Position numbers and translations under genes: made by a program. Shown here in pieces: positions 51,428 through 60,761 of a stretch of DNA of 64,000 nt. A model generated the notes under the pieces. That model worked only from the letters and a program-made list of their open reading frames with translations. It was not told the origin of the DNA and made no database searches. Numbering within the stretch: the first letter of the stretch is position 1; each line of letters begins with the position of its first letter. The DNA comes from Parcubacteria group bacterium (GTDB taxonomy: Bacteria > Patescibacteriota > Minisyncoccia > Phycocordibacterales > CALRHW01), in the NCBI GenBank assembly GCA_943359555.1, contig CALRHW010000001.1, forward strand, positions 4,727 to 68,726, given 5' to 3'.

Positions 51428-53779
51428 TTATTTCGCAACGACCACAGCTTCCTCAAACTCAATAGAAAGTAATTTTGAAATTCCGCCTGAACCCATAGTT
51501 ACTCCGTAAAGAATCCCCGCACGGGACATCGTCTCTCTGTTGTGTGTAATTAAAATAAGTTGAGAATATTTTGATAAATTCTCTATCATATCTCCATATT
51601 TTCTTGAATTGGCTTCGTCCAACGCAGCGTCAGTTTCGTCCAAAATAATAAAAGGAGGCGGGTTTACCTGAGATACCGCAAAAAGAAGTGCGATAGAAGT
51701 AAGCGCTCGCTCACCACCAGAAAGCATCACAAGACCTTTGATTTTTTTGCGAGGCAGACTTACGGCAATATCCAAACCTTCAAGCTCCTCTTCCTCTTCT
51801 CTTATCTGTCCGTCTTCCATTTCAAGCACGGCAGATAAATCTGTATCACTATCGTCGCGAGAGTCGCGAGCGCGGTTTTTCTTTTTTTCTTTCACGACAA
51901 GAAGTGACGCATTTCCGCCACCAAACATAAGAGAGAAAAATTCCTGAAACTGAACGTTGATTTTTTCCACACCGTTTTTAAATTCTGTCGTAAGTTTTTC
52001 ATCAAGTTCTGTGATGAGAATCTTTAGTGATTCGGCTGATTTTTGTAAATCTCCGAGCTCGCGTTCCAAAAATGAATCGCGCTCACTCACCTCTTTAAAT
52101 TCTTTCATTATTTCGTCGCTTCCTCCACCACCAGCGTCCTCTATGCGAATTTTAATTTTTTCTATCACACGACGACGGTCTTCTTGGACTGTGCGTGGTT
52201 CTTTTTTGTTTGAGACTGTGGAGTTTGTGTCGGCGTTTTCGCTCGCGTTTTCGTCCGAGCCAGTAGTTGAACCCGAGCCCGCAGGCGCGAGGGTGTGCGA
52301 CGCAAAATCAAGCACTGCTCGCCCCACAAGTACGAGAGCTTCGCCAAGCTCGCGCTTAAAATTTTCCTCTTCTAGTTTTACTTTATCTTCCGCATTTTTT
52401 ACATTTGCGAGCGCCACAATGACCTCATTTTGTCGCGTCATCAAACTAAACATCGCTCGTTCCGCTTCTCTATTTGTATCTTTTTCTCGCTCAATTTCCG
52501 CGCGGAGTGCGTTGTATTCAGTCTGAAAAGCTACCTCTTCTTTTTCAAACGAGACCACTTTTACCTCCACATTTTTTTTCTGTAGAAAAAGCTCAGCTAA
52601 ATATTCTTCAGACTCTCTTATAAGCGCGTCATTTCCACCTGAGCGATTTTTCGCCACAAAACTCACAACAATCTTTTTCACATTTTCAAAAAGTTTTTTT
52701 AATGCACCAATATCGCTCAAACCCTCCGCACTTTCAGCGCTTCGGACAACTTCATCTACAAAACCTTCAACTTCTTTCAAACTCACCATTTTCCCCTCTT
52801 CTGTCTGCGAGATTTCTTTTTGTTTTTTTATAATACGTTCCTCTGAAGACACTTCACCTTCTATTCTGCCGAGGTCGCGCATTAAAAAATCTTTTTCTCC
52901 ACGCACACCGCGGATTTTTTCTTCAAGCTCTATAAGCTCTATACTTTTTTTATCTTTTCCCGTTGAGCCCTCCAAGATTTTCTTTGCACTTACTAGCTCG
53001 TCTTCAAGCTTTTGTAATTCTTTTTGCAAAGGCGCGCGTTCCGCCACATTACTAGCATGAGTAAATTTTATATAATCATCTTCACGCTTCAAATATTCTA
53101 AATAAAGCCCTAAAAGCTCATCTTTCATCTGCAAAGTTTTTTCCACTTTCTCCATCTGCTTTTTGAGAAATCGTAAATGTGGAGCAACTTCTTTTCGTAA
53201 AGACTCCACAGATGCAATATTATCCTGAGTTTTTCCGAGCTTGCGTTCACTTTCTTGACGTTTGTATTGATATATCTTTAAACCAAGTGCGTCTTCAATC
53301 ATCGCGCGACGATCCTTTAAATTTGCATTCAAAATTTTATCAGCTTCACCTTGAGAAATAATATGATGACCAGACGAGCCGATGTGTGCACCAGAAAGAA
53401 GCTCAATAATATCTTTGAGACGCGCTTGACTACCATTTATAAAATACTCGTTTACAGAATCGCGATGTACGACACGCTCTAGAGAAACTTCATCAAAATC
53501 AATATTTAGAAATCTTTTTCTATTATCAAAAATTACTTTTACAGAAGCGCGATTGGAACGACCTGTATCTACGCTGCCGTTAAAAATCAAATCTTCACCT
53601 TTTTTTCCGCGCAAGGATTTTATAGATTGTTCGCCAAGCACAAAACGAAACGCCTCGGCGATGTTTGATTTTCCAGAACCGTTTGGACCAACGATAGCAG
53701 AAATAGCGGAAGTGAACTCTAAATTACTTTTTTTTGCAAACGACTTAAAGCCGTTGATTTCAAGACCTTTCAAATACAT
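51428..53779 (-). CDS. smc: SMC-like chromosome segregation ATPase, short form
   Basis: The 783-aa protein has the SMC N-head (MYLKGLEINGFKSFAKKSNL, Walker A GPNGSGKSNI), coiled coil from about 165, and the C-head with signature LSGGERALTSIALLFAVSQV and Walker B PFIILDETDAALDEANSRK. Canonical SMCs are about 1150-1200 aa with a hinge in the middle. Here the central part (about 300-580) holds only coiled coil and low-complexity Gly/Ser/Asn sequence; I cannot find a hinge. It would still close ATP-dependent head dimers. Next genes are rnc and nusB-nudix. Confidence 0.88.
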   Translation of the reverse strand: MYLKGLEINGFKSFAKKSNLEFTSAISAIVGPNGSGKSNIAEAFRFVLGEQSIKSLRGKKGEDLIFNGSVDTGRSNRASVKVIFDNRKRFLNIDFDEVSLERVVHRDSVNEYFINGSQARLKDIIELLSGAHIGSSGHHIISQGEADKILNANLKDRRAMIEDALGLKIYQYKRQESERKLGKTQDNIASVESLRKEVAPHLRFLKKQMEKVEKTLQMKDELLGLYLEYLKREDDYIKFTHASNVAERAPLQKELQKLEDELVSAKKILEGSTGKDKKSIELIELEEKIRGVRGEKDFLMRDLGRIEGEVSSEERIIKKQKEISQTEEGKMVSLKEVEGFVDEVVRSAESAEGLSDIGALKKLFENVKKIVVSFVAKNRSGGNDALIRESEEYLAELFLQKKNVEVKVVSFEKEEVAFQTEYNALRAEIEREKDTNREAERAMFSLMTRQNEVIVALANVKNAEDKVKLEEENFKRELGEALVLVGRAVLDFASHTLAPAGSGSTTGSDENASENADTNSTVSNKKEPRTVQEDRRRVIEKIKIRIEDAGGGGSDEIMKEFKEVSERDSFLERELGDLQKSAESLKILITELDEKLTTEFKNGVEKINVQFQEFFSLMFGGGNASLLVVKEKKKNRARDSRDDSDTDLSAVLEMEDGQIREEEEELEGLDIAVSLPRKKIKGLVMLSGGERALTSIALLFAVSQVNPPPFIILDETDAALDEANSRKYGDMIENLSKYSQLILITHNRETMSRAGILYGVTMGSGGISKLLSIEFEEAVVVAK

Positions 53780-53847
53780 AGATGCTTAAGATTAACATTA
53801 TTTTAAGCCATATAAAATACTTGACTTCTAGCTGTCTTTGTATTCAT

Positions 53848-54540
53848 TTACCACCCCTTTTTTTCAAGTCCTTTTCTTGCCGCCTCTTGTTCTGCGTCTT
53901 GTTTTGATTCACCTTCGCCAGAAGCTACGAGATTTTTACCGAGATATACGCCCACGGTAAATCTTTTATCATGGTCTGGTCCAGTTTCTTTTGTTGTTTT
54001 ATAGGCAGGGGTAGTGCTTTCCCTTTCCTGCGCTTTTTCTTGAAATAAACTTTTTGAATCTATCCAAGTGCCTTTTGAAATAATGTCCCCGATAAGTGGC
54101 GAAATATTTTTGTAAATGAATTCTTTTACAACCTCATATCCTTGGTCTACATAAATAGCGCCGATTATTGCTTCAAGTGTGTTTGCTAAAATATATTGTC
54201 GTGCGCGACCAGTATCTTTCATTTCTCCGCGAGATAAAAGTAAAAAGTCATTTACAAAAAGAGACGTCGCCACGCGCGCGCAAGTCGTCGCGTTTACAAG
54301 TGCACTGCGGAAGCTCGTCATCTGACCTTCATTTGATCCAGGGTATTCTTTGTATAAATAATCTGTAATTACAAGCTCCAGCACCGCATCACCTAAAAAT
54401 TCCAAGCGTTCGTTGTGTTCAAGTCCAGAGTCTTTGTTTTCATTTATATATGAACGATGAACAAACGCTTGTTTCAGTAGCGTTTTGTCGCGGAATTTTA
54501 ATCCAGCTTTTTCTTCAAATTTTGAGAAGTTTATGTTCAT
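53848..54540 (-). CDS. rnc: Ribonuclease III
   Basis: The 230-aa protein has the RNase III signature NERLEFLGDAVLELVITDYL, the second acidic site TLEAIIGAIYVDQGYEVV and a C-terminal dsRNA-binding domain (TVGVYLGKNLVASGEGESKQ, then DAEQEAARKGLE). It processes rRNA and structured mRNAs. It overlaps the NusB-Nudix gene by 4 nt (ATGA). It is the obvious candidate to cut the long-stemmed intergenic elements if they are transcribed. Confidence 0.95.
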   Translation of the reverse strand: MNINFSKFEEKAGLKFRDKTLLKQAFVHRSYINENKDSGLEHNERLEFLGDAVLELVITDYLYKEYPGSNEGQMTSFRSALVNATTCARVATSLFVNDFLLLSRGEMKDTGRARQYILANTLEAIIGAIYVDQGYEVVKEFIYKNISPLIGDIISKGTWIDSKSLFQEKAQERESTTPAYKTTKETGPDHDKRFTVGVYLGKNLVASGEGESKQDAEQEAARKGLEKKGW

Positions 54541-55448
54541 TTCGCGTCTTTGGTGTCCCCAAGTAGTATGTTTATAGCCTTGGTTATAGTCGGCAGAATA
54601 TCATTATAAAAATTAAGGTCAAGTATGTCGGCAAGTTTAAACCAACGCACATCATCTAGTCCACCGCTTTCTTTTAATTTTATTTCTTCAAATTTTGACT
54701 CGGCAAGGTAGTAATGCACCTGCTTTTTTATCTTCCCTTTCTCTGGATCAAAAGCGATATATGCATTATTACCGAGTTCTTCTTTTACATTTATATTGAG
54801 TCCGAGCTCGTCTTTTATAACACGTTTTATTCCAGCTATATCTTCTTCTCCTTCTTCAAAATGACCCTTTGAAAGTGTCCAATGTCCGAAAACATCGTGC
54901 ACAAGAGCGAGATAAATGTCATCGCCATCTTTTCCAAAAACGACAGCTCCTCCGAGTTTTTCTATCGGCGCTTGGTCATCTGGAATGTCTGGATGACGCT
55001 TTCTTTTTGAAGTCTCGTCTTTACCCGGCTCGCCCATTTCTTTATATACCGCACCGAGGACGCCGTTTACAAACTTTCCACTCGTATCCCCACCAAAAGT
55101 CTTTGCAAGCTCAATTGCCTCGTTTATAGCCACTTTTGGGGGCACTTCTTTTCTGTCAGCAAAAAGAAGCTCGTAAAGTCCAATGCGCAAAATGTTGCGG
55201 TCAATAATAGAAATTTTATCAATTGGCCAATCTGGCGCAGCTTTTTCTATAATCACGTCCAAATCCTTTTTCTTTGCAACGACATTCTTCATCAAGTTTT
55301 CCATGAATGCCAAATCACCCGTTCCAGTAGCAAACTCTGAAGCGTTGCGTTCAAAAATATCCATAGCCTCCTTAGCACTTTTTTTATTGAAATCCCATTC
55401 AAAAAGTGATTGTGTGACTATTGATCTTGATAAATGCCTGTTTGCCAT
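54537..55448 (-). CDS. NusB-Nudix fusion protein
   Basis: The 303-aa protein joins two domains. Residues 1-140 are NusB (SRSIVTQSLFEWDFNKKSAK, IIDRNILRIGLYELLF, VAINEAIELAKTFGGDTSGK), the antitermination factor that binds boxA RNA with S10. A basic linker (KDETSKRKRHPDIPDD) follows. Residues 160-300 are a Nudix fold with the box G195 to L217. That box keeps G, the first E, R209, E214 and G216 but has Val at 210 and Asp at 213 where REUXEE expects Glu. The Nudix half may hydrolyse a nucleotide or only bind one. Confidence 0.9.
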   Translation of the reverse strand: MANRHLSRSIVTQSLFEWDFNKKSAKEAMDIFERNASEFATGTGDLAFMENLMKNVVAKKKDLDVIIEKAAPDWPIDKISIIDRNILRIGLYELLFADRKEVPPKVAINEAIELAKTFGGDTSGKFVNGVLGAVYKEMGEPGKDETSKRKRHPDIPDDQAPIEKLGGAVVFGKDGDDIYLALVHDVFGHWTLSKGHFEEGEEDIAGIKRVIKDELGLNINVKEELGNNAYIAFDPEKGKIKKQVHYYLAESKFEEIKLKESGGLDDVRWFKLADILDLNFYNDILPTITKAINILLGDTKDAK

Positions 55449-55550
55449 TATTTTTTTGTTTTAAGAACTTTTGAAACTCGCACCGCACTTTTTTCACATT
55501 AACTTCACTTTCTTAAACTTTCTGCCCATCTCCTACTCACCTCCGCACTT

Positions 55551-55772
55551 TTACTTTTTCCCCGCTTTCTCTTTAGCTTTTTGCCGTTTAGTGATTTTAG
55601 CCATCGTATCCACTACTACTTTGTCTTTATAAGTACCACATTTTGCACATACTCTATGACTCATTTTTGGAGCGTTGCATTTTGGACACTTGGAAAGAGA
55701 CCTCATCTTTAGTGCGTGATGAGAACGTCTGTTGCCCGTATGAGCCCGTGTGTGTCGCATTCTTACAACCAT
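55551..55772 (-). CDS. rpmF: 50S ribosomal protein L32
   Basis: The 73-aa protein has the L32 pattern RMRHTRAHTGNRRSHHALKM followed by the zinc site CPKC and CAKC, and a Lys-rich C-terminus. It starts at ATG 55772; an internal ATG at 55760 is possible. TATAAT lies 9 nt upstream. It is followed by NusB-Nudix after 102 nt. Confidence 0.9.
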   Translation of the reverse strand: MVVRMRHTRAHTGNRRSHHALKMRSLSKCPKCNAPKMSHRVCAKCGTYKDKVVVDTMAKITKRQKAKEKAGKK

Positions 55773-55781
55773 ATATTGAAG

Positions 55782-55787
55782 ATTATA
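55782..55787 (-). promoter_or_regulatory. -10 element of rpmF
   Basis: TATAAT on the minus strand ends 9 nt before the ATG at 55772. A second TATAAT lies about 10 nt further upstream. Confidence 0.5.
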
Positions 55788-55823
55788 TACAATTATAAAA
55801 AAAAGACAATGTCTACTAGGTCT

Positions 55824-56450
55824 CTAACTGCGTGCAAAAAACTTTTTCAAAAAACTTCTACGGTGGATATCGCACATTCCGAGCATGCGGATTTTTTTCA
55901 AATGCTCGAACGTTCCGTATCCCTTATGCTCTTCAAAACCATAGCCGACGTATTTTTCGGCATATTTTTCCATTTTCGCGTCGCGATGTTGCTTGGCAAT
56001 AACTGAAGCTAGACTTATCACTGCAATCTTTTCATCACCGCGAATAATCGTCCGTTGTTTTTTATATTCAGGTGGTGCGTGTAAACCGCCGTCTAGAAAA
56101 ACCATACACTCTTTGGGGTTTATTTTTAGACGATTGAGCGCTCGCAGGATAGCGAGCGCGATTGCCTTATTTATTCCAATTTTATCAATCACAGACGAAC
56201 TCACAGACGCGATGGAATAATTTAATTTTTGAGAGCTATTTTTACGGACACCGCTCGCAGACCGTCCGAGCTTTTTTACCTTTCCAGCCCACTCTCTGCG
56301 TTTTTGTGCGGAAAGTTTTTTTGAGTCGCGGATGCCCGCAAAAAAAGACATGTCAAAAAATTTATTTATACACACCGCGCCCACAGATACTGGGCCAGCA
56401 AGCGGTCCACGCCCCACTTCGTCAATACCAACAATATATCGATATTTCAT
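55824..56450 (-). CDS. rnhB: Ribonuclease HII
   Basis: The 208-aa protein has YIVGIDEVGRGPLAGPVSVG (catalytic Asp/Glu), SKKLSAQKR, and ISLASVIAKQHRDAKME, the type 2 RNase H pattern. It removes ribonucleotides from DNA and RNA primers. It is divergent from dnaE by 39 nt, which fits a shared replication role. A perfect GC-rich hairpin (8-bp stem) lies in the coding region at 56138-56159. Confidence 0.94.
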   Translation of the reverse strand: MKYRYIVGIDEVGRGPLAGPVSVGAVCINKFFDMSFFAGIRDSKKLSAQKRREWAGKVKKLGRSASGVRKNSSQKLNYSIASVSSSVIDKIGINKAIALAILRALNRLKINPKECMVFLDGGLHAPPEYKKQRTIIRGDEKIAVISLASVIAKQHRDAKMEKYAEKYVGYGFEEHKGYGTFEHLKKIRMLGMCDIHRRSFLKKFFARS

Positions 56451-56472
56451 CTCTATTTTGCTATAATTCTAT

Positions 56473-56478
56473 CATAAT
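56473..56478 (+). promoter_or_regulatory. -10 candidates of dnaE
   Basis: CATAAT ends 11 nt before the dnaE ATG. An extended TGC TATAAT (56459-56467) lies 22 nt before it. Either could be used. The rnhB promoter overlaps on the other strand. Confidence 0.4.
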
Positions 56479-56489
56479 TCCCCTAAAAA

Positions 56490-59400
56490 ATGAGTAAATT
56501 TATCCATCTTCACACACACAGCCATTACAGCCTTCTAAACGCTTTACCGAAAATTGACGAGCTAGTAGAGGCCGCTAAAAAAAACGGAATGGATGCGCTC
56601 GCACTTACCGACAACAGCAATCTTTACGGAGTGATTTCTTTTTATAAAGAATGCAAAGAAGCAGGAATAAAACCAATTATCGGTGTAGATGCGTATCTTG
56701 CGGTGCGCTCAAGAAATGATAAACAAACAGGAATAGACAATTCTCGTTTTCGGCTAGTTTTGCTGGCAAAAGACACATCGGGTTATAAAAATTTAATTCA
56801 ACTCGTCACAAAAGCATATCTCGAAGGATTCTATTACAAGCCGAGAGTAGATAAAGAACTTTTGGAACTTCACCGCGAAGGACTGGTGTGTATTTCGCCA
56901 TCATTTTCTGGCGATATTGCTGTTGCGCTCAAAAATCGCGACACAGATAAAGCTCGCGAGCTCATAAATTGGTATAAAAAAATATATGGACTTGATAACT
57001 TCTTTATAGAAATATCACATCACCCAGAAATACTCGGACACGAAGAAAAAATGACGGCACTCGTGGCGCTCGCTAGAGAAACCAACACACAAATAGTGGC
57101 TACTCACGACGTTTATTATATCCATGAAAAAGACAGGCTCGCTCGCAAGACTTTGATGTCAATCCAGACAAACAGTGATTTCAGTGAAAGAATTTTAGAT
57201 GACTCGCAGGAAGATTTTTCTTTTATCAGCGAAAAACAGGCGTTAAAATATTTCAAAAACTTACCAGACGCGATTGAAAACACGCGCAAAATTGCAGACA
57301 TGTGCAATCTGGAGCTTGAACTTGGTAAATGGGTTTTTCCAAATTTTATCGTAGAAAATGGACTTTCACACGACGAAGAATTAAAAAGAATTGCTTACGA
57401 AGGTTTTGCGATTCGTAAAATGGAAAGAACACCTGAAGCTATCGCGCGTCTTGAATACGAGCTCGGGGTTATAAAAGACAAAGGTTACGCGCCGTATTTT
57501 CTTGTAGTAGAAGATTTGCTTCAGTTTGCACATAAAAATAAAATCTTGACGACGATTAGAGGTTCGGTGGCTGGTTCACTTACGACATATCTAGCGCGTA
57601 TCACAAACGTAGATCCGCTCGCATACAAACTGCCATTTGAAAGATTTTTAAATCCAGAACGCCCAAGTCCGCCCGATATTGATATGGATTATGCTGACAA
57701 CCGTCGTGACGAAGTAATAGAATATGCAAAACAAAAATACGGTGCAGACAAGGTAGCACAAATAGGTACTTTTGGTACGATGGCGGCTCGTGGCTCTGTG
57801 CGTGATGTTACGCGTGCACTCAATCTTGGCTACGGCGTTGGTGACAAAATCGCAAAACTCATTCCGATGGGCGCGCAGGGTTTTCCGATGACAATAGACC
57901 GCGCGTTAAAAGAAACTCCCGAGCTCAAGGAAATGTATAAAACCGAAAAAGACGTTACGGAAATCATAGACATGGCAAAAAAAATTGAGGGCGCGGCGCG
58001 ACATATTTCCGTGCACGCGGCTGGAGTTGTTATTTCCCCTACTCCTCTAATAGAATTTACTCCACTACAATATGACACAAAAGGAGAAAACAAAATCATC
58101 ACTCAATACGACATGTATTCTATTGAAGAAGCAGGTCTACTTAAATTTGATTTTCTTGGAATTAAAAATCTTTCAATACTCGCGGATGCGGTGGAGCTAG
58201 TAAAAACAATTGAAGAAAAAGATATAGACATTGAAAATATTCCACTAGACGACGCAAAAACTTTTGCCATGCTTGCACGCGGAGCAACTGTCGGCCTTTT
58301 TCAGCTAAACGGCGAAGCGATGACAAAGTTTCTCAAAGACCTAAAACCGACAAACATAAACGACATCAATGTAATGATTGCTCTTTATCGTCCTGGACCG
58401 ATGCGCAACATTCCCGACTACATAGACAGAAAGCACGGCAAAAAACCCATCACCTATTTGCATCCAAAAATGGAAAGTTACTTGAAAGAATCATACGGAA
58501 TTTTGGTTTACCAAGAAGACATTATGTTTACAGCACTTGAGCTCGCGGGCTACACATGGAAAACCGTGGACAAGATTCGTAAAGCGATTGGAAAAAAAAT
58601 CCCGAAAGAAATGGAGGAACAGCACAAAGTTTTCGTGGAGGGTTGCGCCAAGTTTTCAAATATTCCGCCAGAAAAAGCAGAGAAAATTTGGGATTTGTTT
58701 GATCCTTTCAAGGGTTATGGTTTCAACAAGGCACACGCCGCGAGCTATGGAAAAGTTTCATACCAGACCGCTTATATGAAAGCCAACTTTCCTGCGATAT
58801 ATATGTCTGCGGTGCTCACCGCAGAATCTGGTGATGTGGAAAAAATTGCAGAAATTATTGCCGAATGCAAACGTATGGACATTCCCGTCCTCGCACCAAA
58901 TATAAATGAAAGTTTTGGAGGTTTTGCTGTGATAAGCAATCGTGGCGGAATAGGTAAAGGTTTTACAGAAGGTCCAGACAAGATCCGCTTTGGACTTTAC
59001 ACAATTAAAAATTTTGGCGAAGGTATCGGTGCTTATATTATAGCTGAACGTAAACGTGGCGGAAAATTTAAAACACTGGCAGATTTTCTAGATAGAATAA
59101 AAGATAAAAATCTAAATAAAAAATCTCTTGAAGCAATTATAAAAACAGGTGCGATGGACGAGCTCGGTGAACGCGGAGCAATGCTTGTAAACCTTGAAAA
59201 TATTTTGACTTATAATAAAGAAAAAAATAAAACTGGAGAAAATCAAGATTCTCTTTTTGGACTGATGGTAGACACCTCTACTATTCCTACACTAAAACTA
59301 GAGCCCGCTCCACCCGCGACAAATGTAGACATGCTCACTTGGGAAAAAGAATTGCTGGGCCTATACATTTCTGGTCATCCATTAGATAAATATCAAGAAA

Positions 59401-59699
59401 AGCTAGCCGGCAAAAATACTAATATCAAAAAAATCCGCGAGGAAGCGAAAGAAGGTGTGGAAGTGGTTGTGGGCGGAATAGTAGAAGAAATGCGAAATGT
59501 CGTCACAAAAAAGGGCGACTCAATGATTTTTCTCAAATTGAGCGACCTTTCTGGAAGTATAGAGTGCGTGATATTCCCGCGAGTTCTTCAAGAATTTAAA
59601 GATTTTTTTGTACTTGAAAAATGCATCGCAATAAAAGGCAAAATCTCATTACGAAACGGAAGTGTGAGTATCATCACGGAGAAAGCGAAGGAACTTTAA
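56490..59699 (+). CDS. dnaE: DNA polymerase III alpha subunit
   Basis: The 1069-aa protein has an N-terminal PHP domain (HTHSHYSLLNALPKIDELVE), the C-family palm with PDIDMDYADNRRDEVIEYAK (catalytic Asp residues) and ARHISVHAAGVVIS, the finger region (GYGFNKAHAASYGKVSYQTA), helix-hairpin-helix and an OB-fold near the C-terminus (VVVGGIVEEMRNVVTKKGDS). It is the replicative polymerase. PHP proofreading ligands look largely intact, and no separate DnaQ is in the window. Confidence 0.96.
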   Translation: MSKFIHLHTHSHYSLLNALPKIDELVEAAKKNGMDALALTDNSNLYGVISFYKECKEAGIKPIIGVDAYLAVRSRNDKQTGIDNSRFRLVLLAKDTSGYKNLIQLVTKAYLEGFYYKPRVDKELLELHREGLVCISPSFSGDIAVALKNRDTDKARELINWYKKIYGLDNFFIEISHHPEILGHEEKMTALVALARETNTQIVATHDVYYIHEKDRLARKTLMSIQTNSDFSERILDDSQEDFSFISEKQALKYFKNLPDAIENTRKIADMCNLELELGKWVFPNFIVENGLSHDEELKRIAYEGFAIRKMERTPEAIARLEYELGVIKDKGYAPYFLVVEDLLQFAHKNKILTTIRGSVAGSLTTYLARITNVDPLAYKLPFERFLNPERPSPPDIDMDYADNRRDEVIEYAKQKYGADKVAQIGTFGTMAARGSVRDVTRALNLGYGVGDKIAKLIPMGAQGFPMTIDRALKETPELKEMYKTEKDVTEIIDMAKKIEGAARHISVHAAGVVISPTPLIEFTPLQYDTKGENKIITQYDMYSIEEAGLLKFDFLGIKNLSILADAVELVKTIEEKDIDIENIPLDDAKTFAMLARGATVGLFQLNGEAMTKFLKDLKPTNINDINVMIALYRPGPMRNIPDYIDRKHGKKPITYLHPKMESYLKESYGILVYQEDIMFTALELAGYTWKTVDKIRKAIGKKIPKEMEEQHKVFVEGCAKFSNIPPEKAEKIWDLFDPFKGYGFNKAHAASYGKVSYQTAYMKANFPAIYMSAVLTAESGDVEKIAEIIAECKRMDIPVLAPNINESFGGFAVISNRGGIGKGFTEGPDKIRFGLYTIKNFGEGIGAYIIAERKRGGKFKTLADFLDRIKDKNLNKKSLEAIIKTGAMDELGERGAMLVNLENILTYNKEKNKTGENQDSLFGLMVDTSTIPTLKLEPAPPATNVDMLTWEKELLGLYISGHPLDKYQEKLAGKNTNIKKIREEAKEGVEVVVGGIVEEMRNVVTKKGDSMIFLKLSDLSGSIECVIFPRVLQEFKDFFVLEKCIAIKGKISLRNGSVSIITEKAKEL

Positions 59700-59720
59700 A
59701 TAGTTATCTTAGTAAATAAC

Positions 59721-59754
59721 AAAAAACCACTCCTTTCGGAGTGGTTTTTTGTTT
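59721..59754. terminator. Bidirectional terminator between dnaE and the exported protein gene
   Basis: A perfect 13-bp stem (AAAAAACCACTCC with GGAGTGGTTTTTT), TTTC loop, A-run on one side and T-run on the other. It serves the convergent ends of dnaE and the 59753 gene. Confidence 0.9.
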
Positions 59755-60592
59755 ACAGCTTTTCAACCTGCTGTGGAGATAAATCTGTAGGAAATACTAC
59801 TTTTTTTTTGGGTTGTGGTGGTGTTGGTGTTGGTGCAATCAGTGGTGCGCTTGTTGGTGGTATCATTTCTTTAGGAATATAACCTGGTTTTTGCGGACGA
59901 GTCATTTCTGGAGAAATATTGAAAGGGAATTTAAATGGCCCTAGCTTTGGCTTTGTGTCGGGAGGTATTGGCTTCATTATGGGGAAATATGGTGCTAGGT
60001 AAGCCGGCATAGGTTTTGAATCACAATAAGTCACTAGCATTCCTCCCATACCGTCACTTTCAAGACAGATATCTCTTGCACCACTCCACTCGCTACTTGT
60101 GCAAGAATATTTTAAAACTGGTCCACTAATAAGAGTGCATTGCAAATATCTAGAAGAACTCCACCAATTACTACCTGATATTCGCAGAACGTATGGATTT
60201 GGATTATTAGGAAGATTACTTGGTTTACGACTAATTACAATTTTAATACAAGCAACAATAGGAATTCCTAATATTGATTCACCTGTTGGAAAACAGAGCT
60301 CCACATTTAATGTTTGACCACTCTCAAGTGTCTTAAAACAGGCAGTCGCACCATTAGGTAATGGGTACTCAACCCCTGGTAAACAGGGTGTAATTGGTAC
60401 TTCTGGCGATAGTGTCGGTGCGCTTGTTGGCGGTACTGCTGATTTAAAAATACCCGTCAACAAAGAAGCCATCTGTTGATTTTCAAAAGAAGAACTGGGT
60501 GTCATAGATATTATTTTGTATGTTTGTATACAAGATAATACAAATATTCCAGCGAGCAATGCAAAACCTATCAATACATGTTTCTTCTCCAT
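59753..60592 (-). CDS. Exported Cys/Pro-rich hypothetical protein (279 aa)
   Basis: The N-terminus is a signal anchor (MEKKHVLIGFALLAGIFVLS) followed by Cys 21, a weak lipobox at best. Then comes a Pro/Ser/Thr-rich stretch, a domain of about 120 residues with eight cysteines (about 70, 85, 100, 115, 152, 164, 176 and 190) and a long Pro-rich C-terminal tail. The even spacing of Cys suggests disulfides, perhaps made by the DsbA-like protein at 35182. I do not recognise the fold. It is transcribed alone, with a terminator after it and a TTGATA - 18 nt - TAAAAT promoter at 60609-60638. Confidence 0.75.
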   Translation of the reverse strand: MEKKHVLIGFALLAGIFVLSCIQTYKIISMTPSSSFENQQMASLLTGIFKSAVPPTSAPTLSPEVPITPCLPGVEYPLPNGATACFKTLESGQTLNVELCFPTGESILGIPIVACIKIVISRKPSNLPNNPNPYVLRISGSNWWSSSRYLQCTLISGPVLKYSCTSSEWSGARDICLESDGMGGMLVTYCDSKPMPAYLAPYFPIMKPIPPDTKPKLGPFKFPFNISPEMTRPQKPGYIPKEMIPPTSAPLIAPTPTPPQPKKKVVFPTDLSPQQVEKL

Positions 60593-60608
60593 TTTAGATA
60601 AAAGTCAA

Positions 60609-60638
60609 ATTTTATTAATAATTTAAAACTACTATCAA
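60609..60638 (-). promoter_or_regulatory. Promoter of the Cys/Pro-rich exported protein
   Basis: TTGATA (60638-60633), 18-nt spacer and TAAAAT (60614-60609) on the minus strand, 16 nt before the ATG. Confidence 0.5.
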
Positions 60639-60746
60639 TTCTACCCCCCCTTTTCATAAAAAACAAAGTGTTTGATTCATATAAGTGGGGATAAACCTTC
60701 TATCTAGGTTTCAAGATGGATTTAACCTTGAAATAAGCCTAAAAAT

Positions 60747-60755
60747 TGCTATTAT
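60747..60755 (+). promoter_or_regulatory. Extended -10 of thrS
   Basis: TGC TATTAT ends 6 nt before the thrS ATG. Upstream, at 60690-60735, are two small hairpins (AAACCT/AGGTTT and TTCAAG/CTTGAA). If the -10 is used they are not in the thrS mRNA. Confidence 0.45.
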
Positions 60756-60761
60756 CTATAC

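Noticed and set aside
55716..56006. Plus-strand 96-codon open frame over rpmF and rnhB ends
   Set aside because: It overlaps two well-supported genes on the other strand and has no motif of its own.
60640..60746. T-box or other threonine-responsive leader before thrS
   Set aside because: Only two short hairpins are present, there is no T-box sequence, and the likely -10 lies downstream of them.
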